Source of the DNA: Vitellaria paradoxa
Lineage: Eukaryota; Streptophyta; Magnoliopsida; Ericales; Sapotaceae
Direction: 5' to 3'
DNA length: 64,000 bases
Assembly (NCBI GenBank): GCA_019916065.1
Contig: CM034240.1
Span: forward strand, 38,305,389 to 38,369,388
Part shown: positions 63,166 through 64,000 of the stretch, piece by piece
Numbering within the stretch: the first letter of the stretch is position 1
Layout: each line of letters starts with the position of its first letter
The notes under the pieces: model-generated
The model's input: the letters and a program-made list of their open reading frames with translations, nothing else
Database searches by the model: none
What the model was told of the DNA's origin: nothing
Program-made: the position numbers and the translations under genes

Positions 63166-64000
63166 AGGACCCGTTTGGTAAAATTATCAGTTTTCAGTTT
63201 TTATGTTTAATTTTTATGTTCAATTTTTCAATTTTTGTATTCAATTTTTAATTTTTGTTTTCATTTATATAGTAGGAAAAGAAAACAAAAACTTGAAAAC
63301 ACGTTTGGTAACGATAATTGTTAGTTTTAGTAGTTATAATTGTTAATTAATTAAATTCAATAAATTTAATTATTTTAACTATATTAATCATTAAAAATAA
63401 TTTAATTCCATAAAAATAAAATATATTAAATATAATTTATTATATTTTCTTTTAAAAAAATGTAACAGAATATATTTCCTGTTAATTAAAGTAATTAATT
63501 TAATTAACTTAATTTATTTTAATTTAATTACTAAAATTAACTTGATTTAATTAATTAATTATATTAATTAAATTTAATAATTTTTATTATATTATTTTCT
63601 CAAAATAATTTGATTCAATAAAAATAAAATATATTCAATATAATATAATTATATTATCTATGAAAAATAATTTATATTAAATTTTTATATTAATTTAATT
63701 AATTAAATTTAATTATATAATTAATTTAATTTAAATTAATTAAACGTATTTATTTTAATTATAACTTTATTAAAAATAATTCAATTTAATAAAAATAAAA
63801 TATATTAAATATAATTTATTATATTATTAATTAAATATAATTTAATAAAATAATTTTATATTAATTTAACAAATTAAATTCAATTATAATTAATATAATT
63901 TGGTTAATTAATATATTTAATATAATTTACGTAATTAATATATTTAATATATAATTTCATATATTAAATTAATTATTGATAAAATTAATTATTAATTAAA
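63166..64000. repeat. AT-only repeat block, cut by window end
   Basis: After CCCGTTTGGTAA at 63171 the sequence becomes Phe-codon-like TTTTTATGTT repeats, then from about 63330 almost pure A/T with ATTAATTAA, AATATAATTTA and AAAATAAAATATATT motifs repeated in both orientations. The texture matches the interior of the Mutator-like element at 14.4-16.4 kb, so it is probably the left half of another long-TIR element. Confidence 0.5.

Larger units (their letters stand above)
61725..64000. other. SWEET 3' flank and intergenic end
   Basis: The first few hundred bases are probably SWEET 3' UTR. Then come a decayed repeat (62107-62270), two Tourist-like MITEs, and from about 63166 GTTTGGTAA-type sequence leading into an extremely AT-rich ATTAATTAA block cut by the window end. 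Confidence 0.5.

Noticed and set aside
1..64000. CRISPR arrays, bacterial operons, or organelle-derived DNA
   Set aside because: No spacer-repeat pattern, no operon-like gene packing, and no recognisable plastid or mitochondrial gene sequence was seen.

Overview
The window looks like nuclear DNA from a flowering plant, probably a eudicot. Genes have GT-AG introns, the protein families are plant types (ALDH2, PUB U-box, DSS1/SEM1, ATL RING-H2, SWEET, IQM), and the space between genes is long, very AT-rich and full of small inverted-repeat transposons. I cannot name the species. No operons, CRISPR arrays or bacterial features are present.

Layout. 1-8.2 kb is AT-rich intergenic DNA with MITE-like hairpins. 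8.26-13.94 kb (+) holds an 11-exon mitochondrial aldehyde dehydrogenase gene whose exons join without a frame break into 542 residues. 14-25 kb is a repeat cluster: a Mutator-like element with arms of nearly 500 bp and a perfect 9-bp target duplication, then a palindromic repeat interrupted by an LTR-like element that is itself interrupted by a second one. 25.06-25.66 kb (-) is a frameshifted, truncated IQM (IQ-motif) gene relic. 26-37 kb is intergenic, with a second LTR-like copy carrying 38-bp tandem repeats and a Tourist-like MITE nested inside another MITE. 37.9-40.0 kb (+) is an intronless PUB18/19-like U-box ARM ubiquitin ligase with two G-box/ABRE sites upstream. 44.0-47.4 kb (+) is a DSS1/SEM1 gene of two coding exons split by a 3.2-kb intron. 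52.0-52.5 kb (-) is a short ATL-type RING-H2 gene. 53.4-55.0 kb is an inverted-repeat element. 58.8-61.7 kb (+) is a six-exon clade II-like SWEET sugar transporter. The end of the window is intergenic with two more Tourist-like MITEs and the start of an AT-rich repeat.

The genes do not form an obvious pathway. Two are ubiquitin ligases and one is a proteasome-lid subunit, but in plants such neighbours are normally independent. I found no convincing undescribed biological system. The most informative content is the transposon stratigraphy, the broken IQM gene, a possible upstream ORF before SWEET, and repeated homopolymer-junction tracts.
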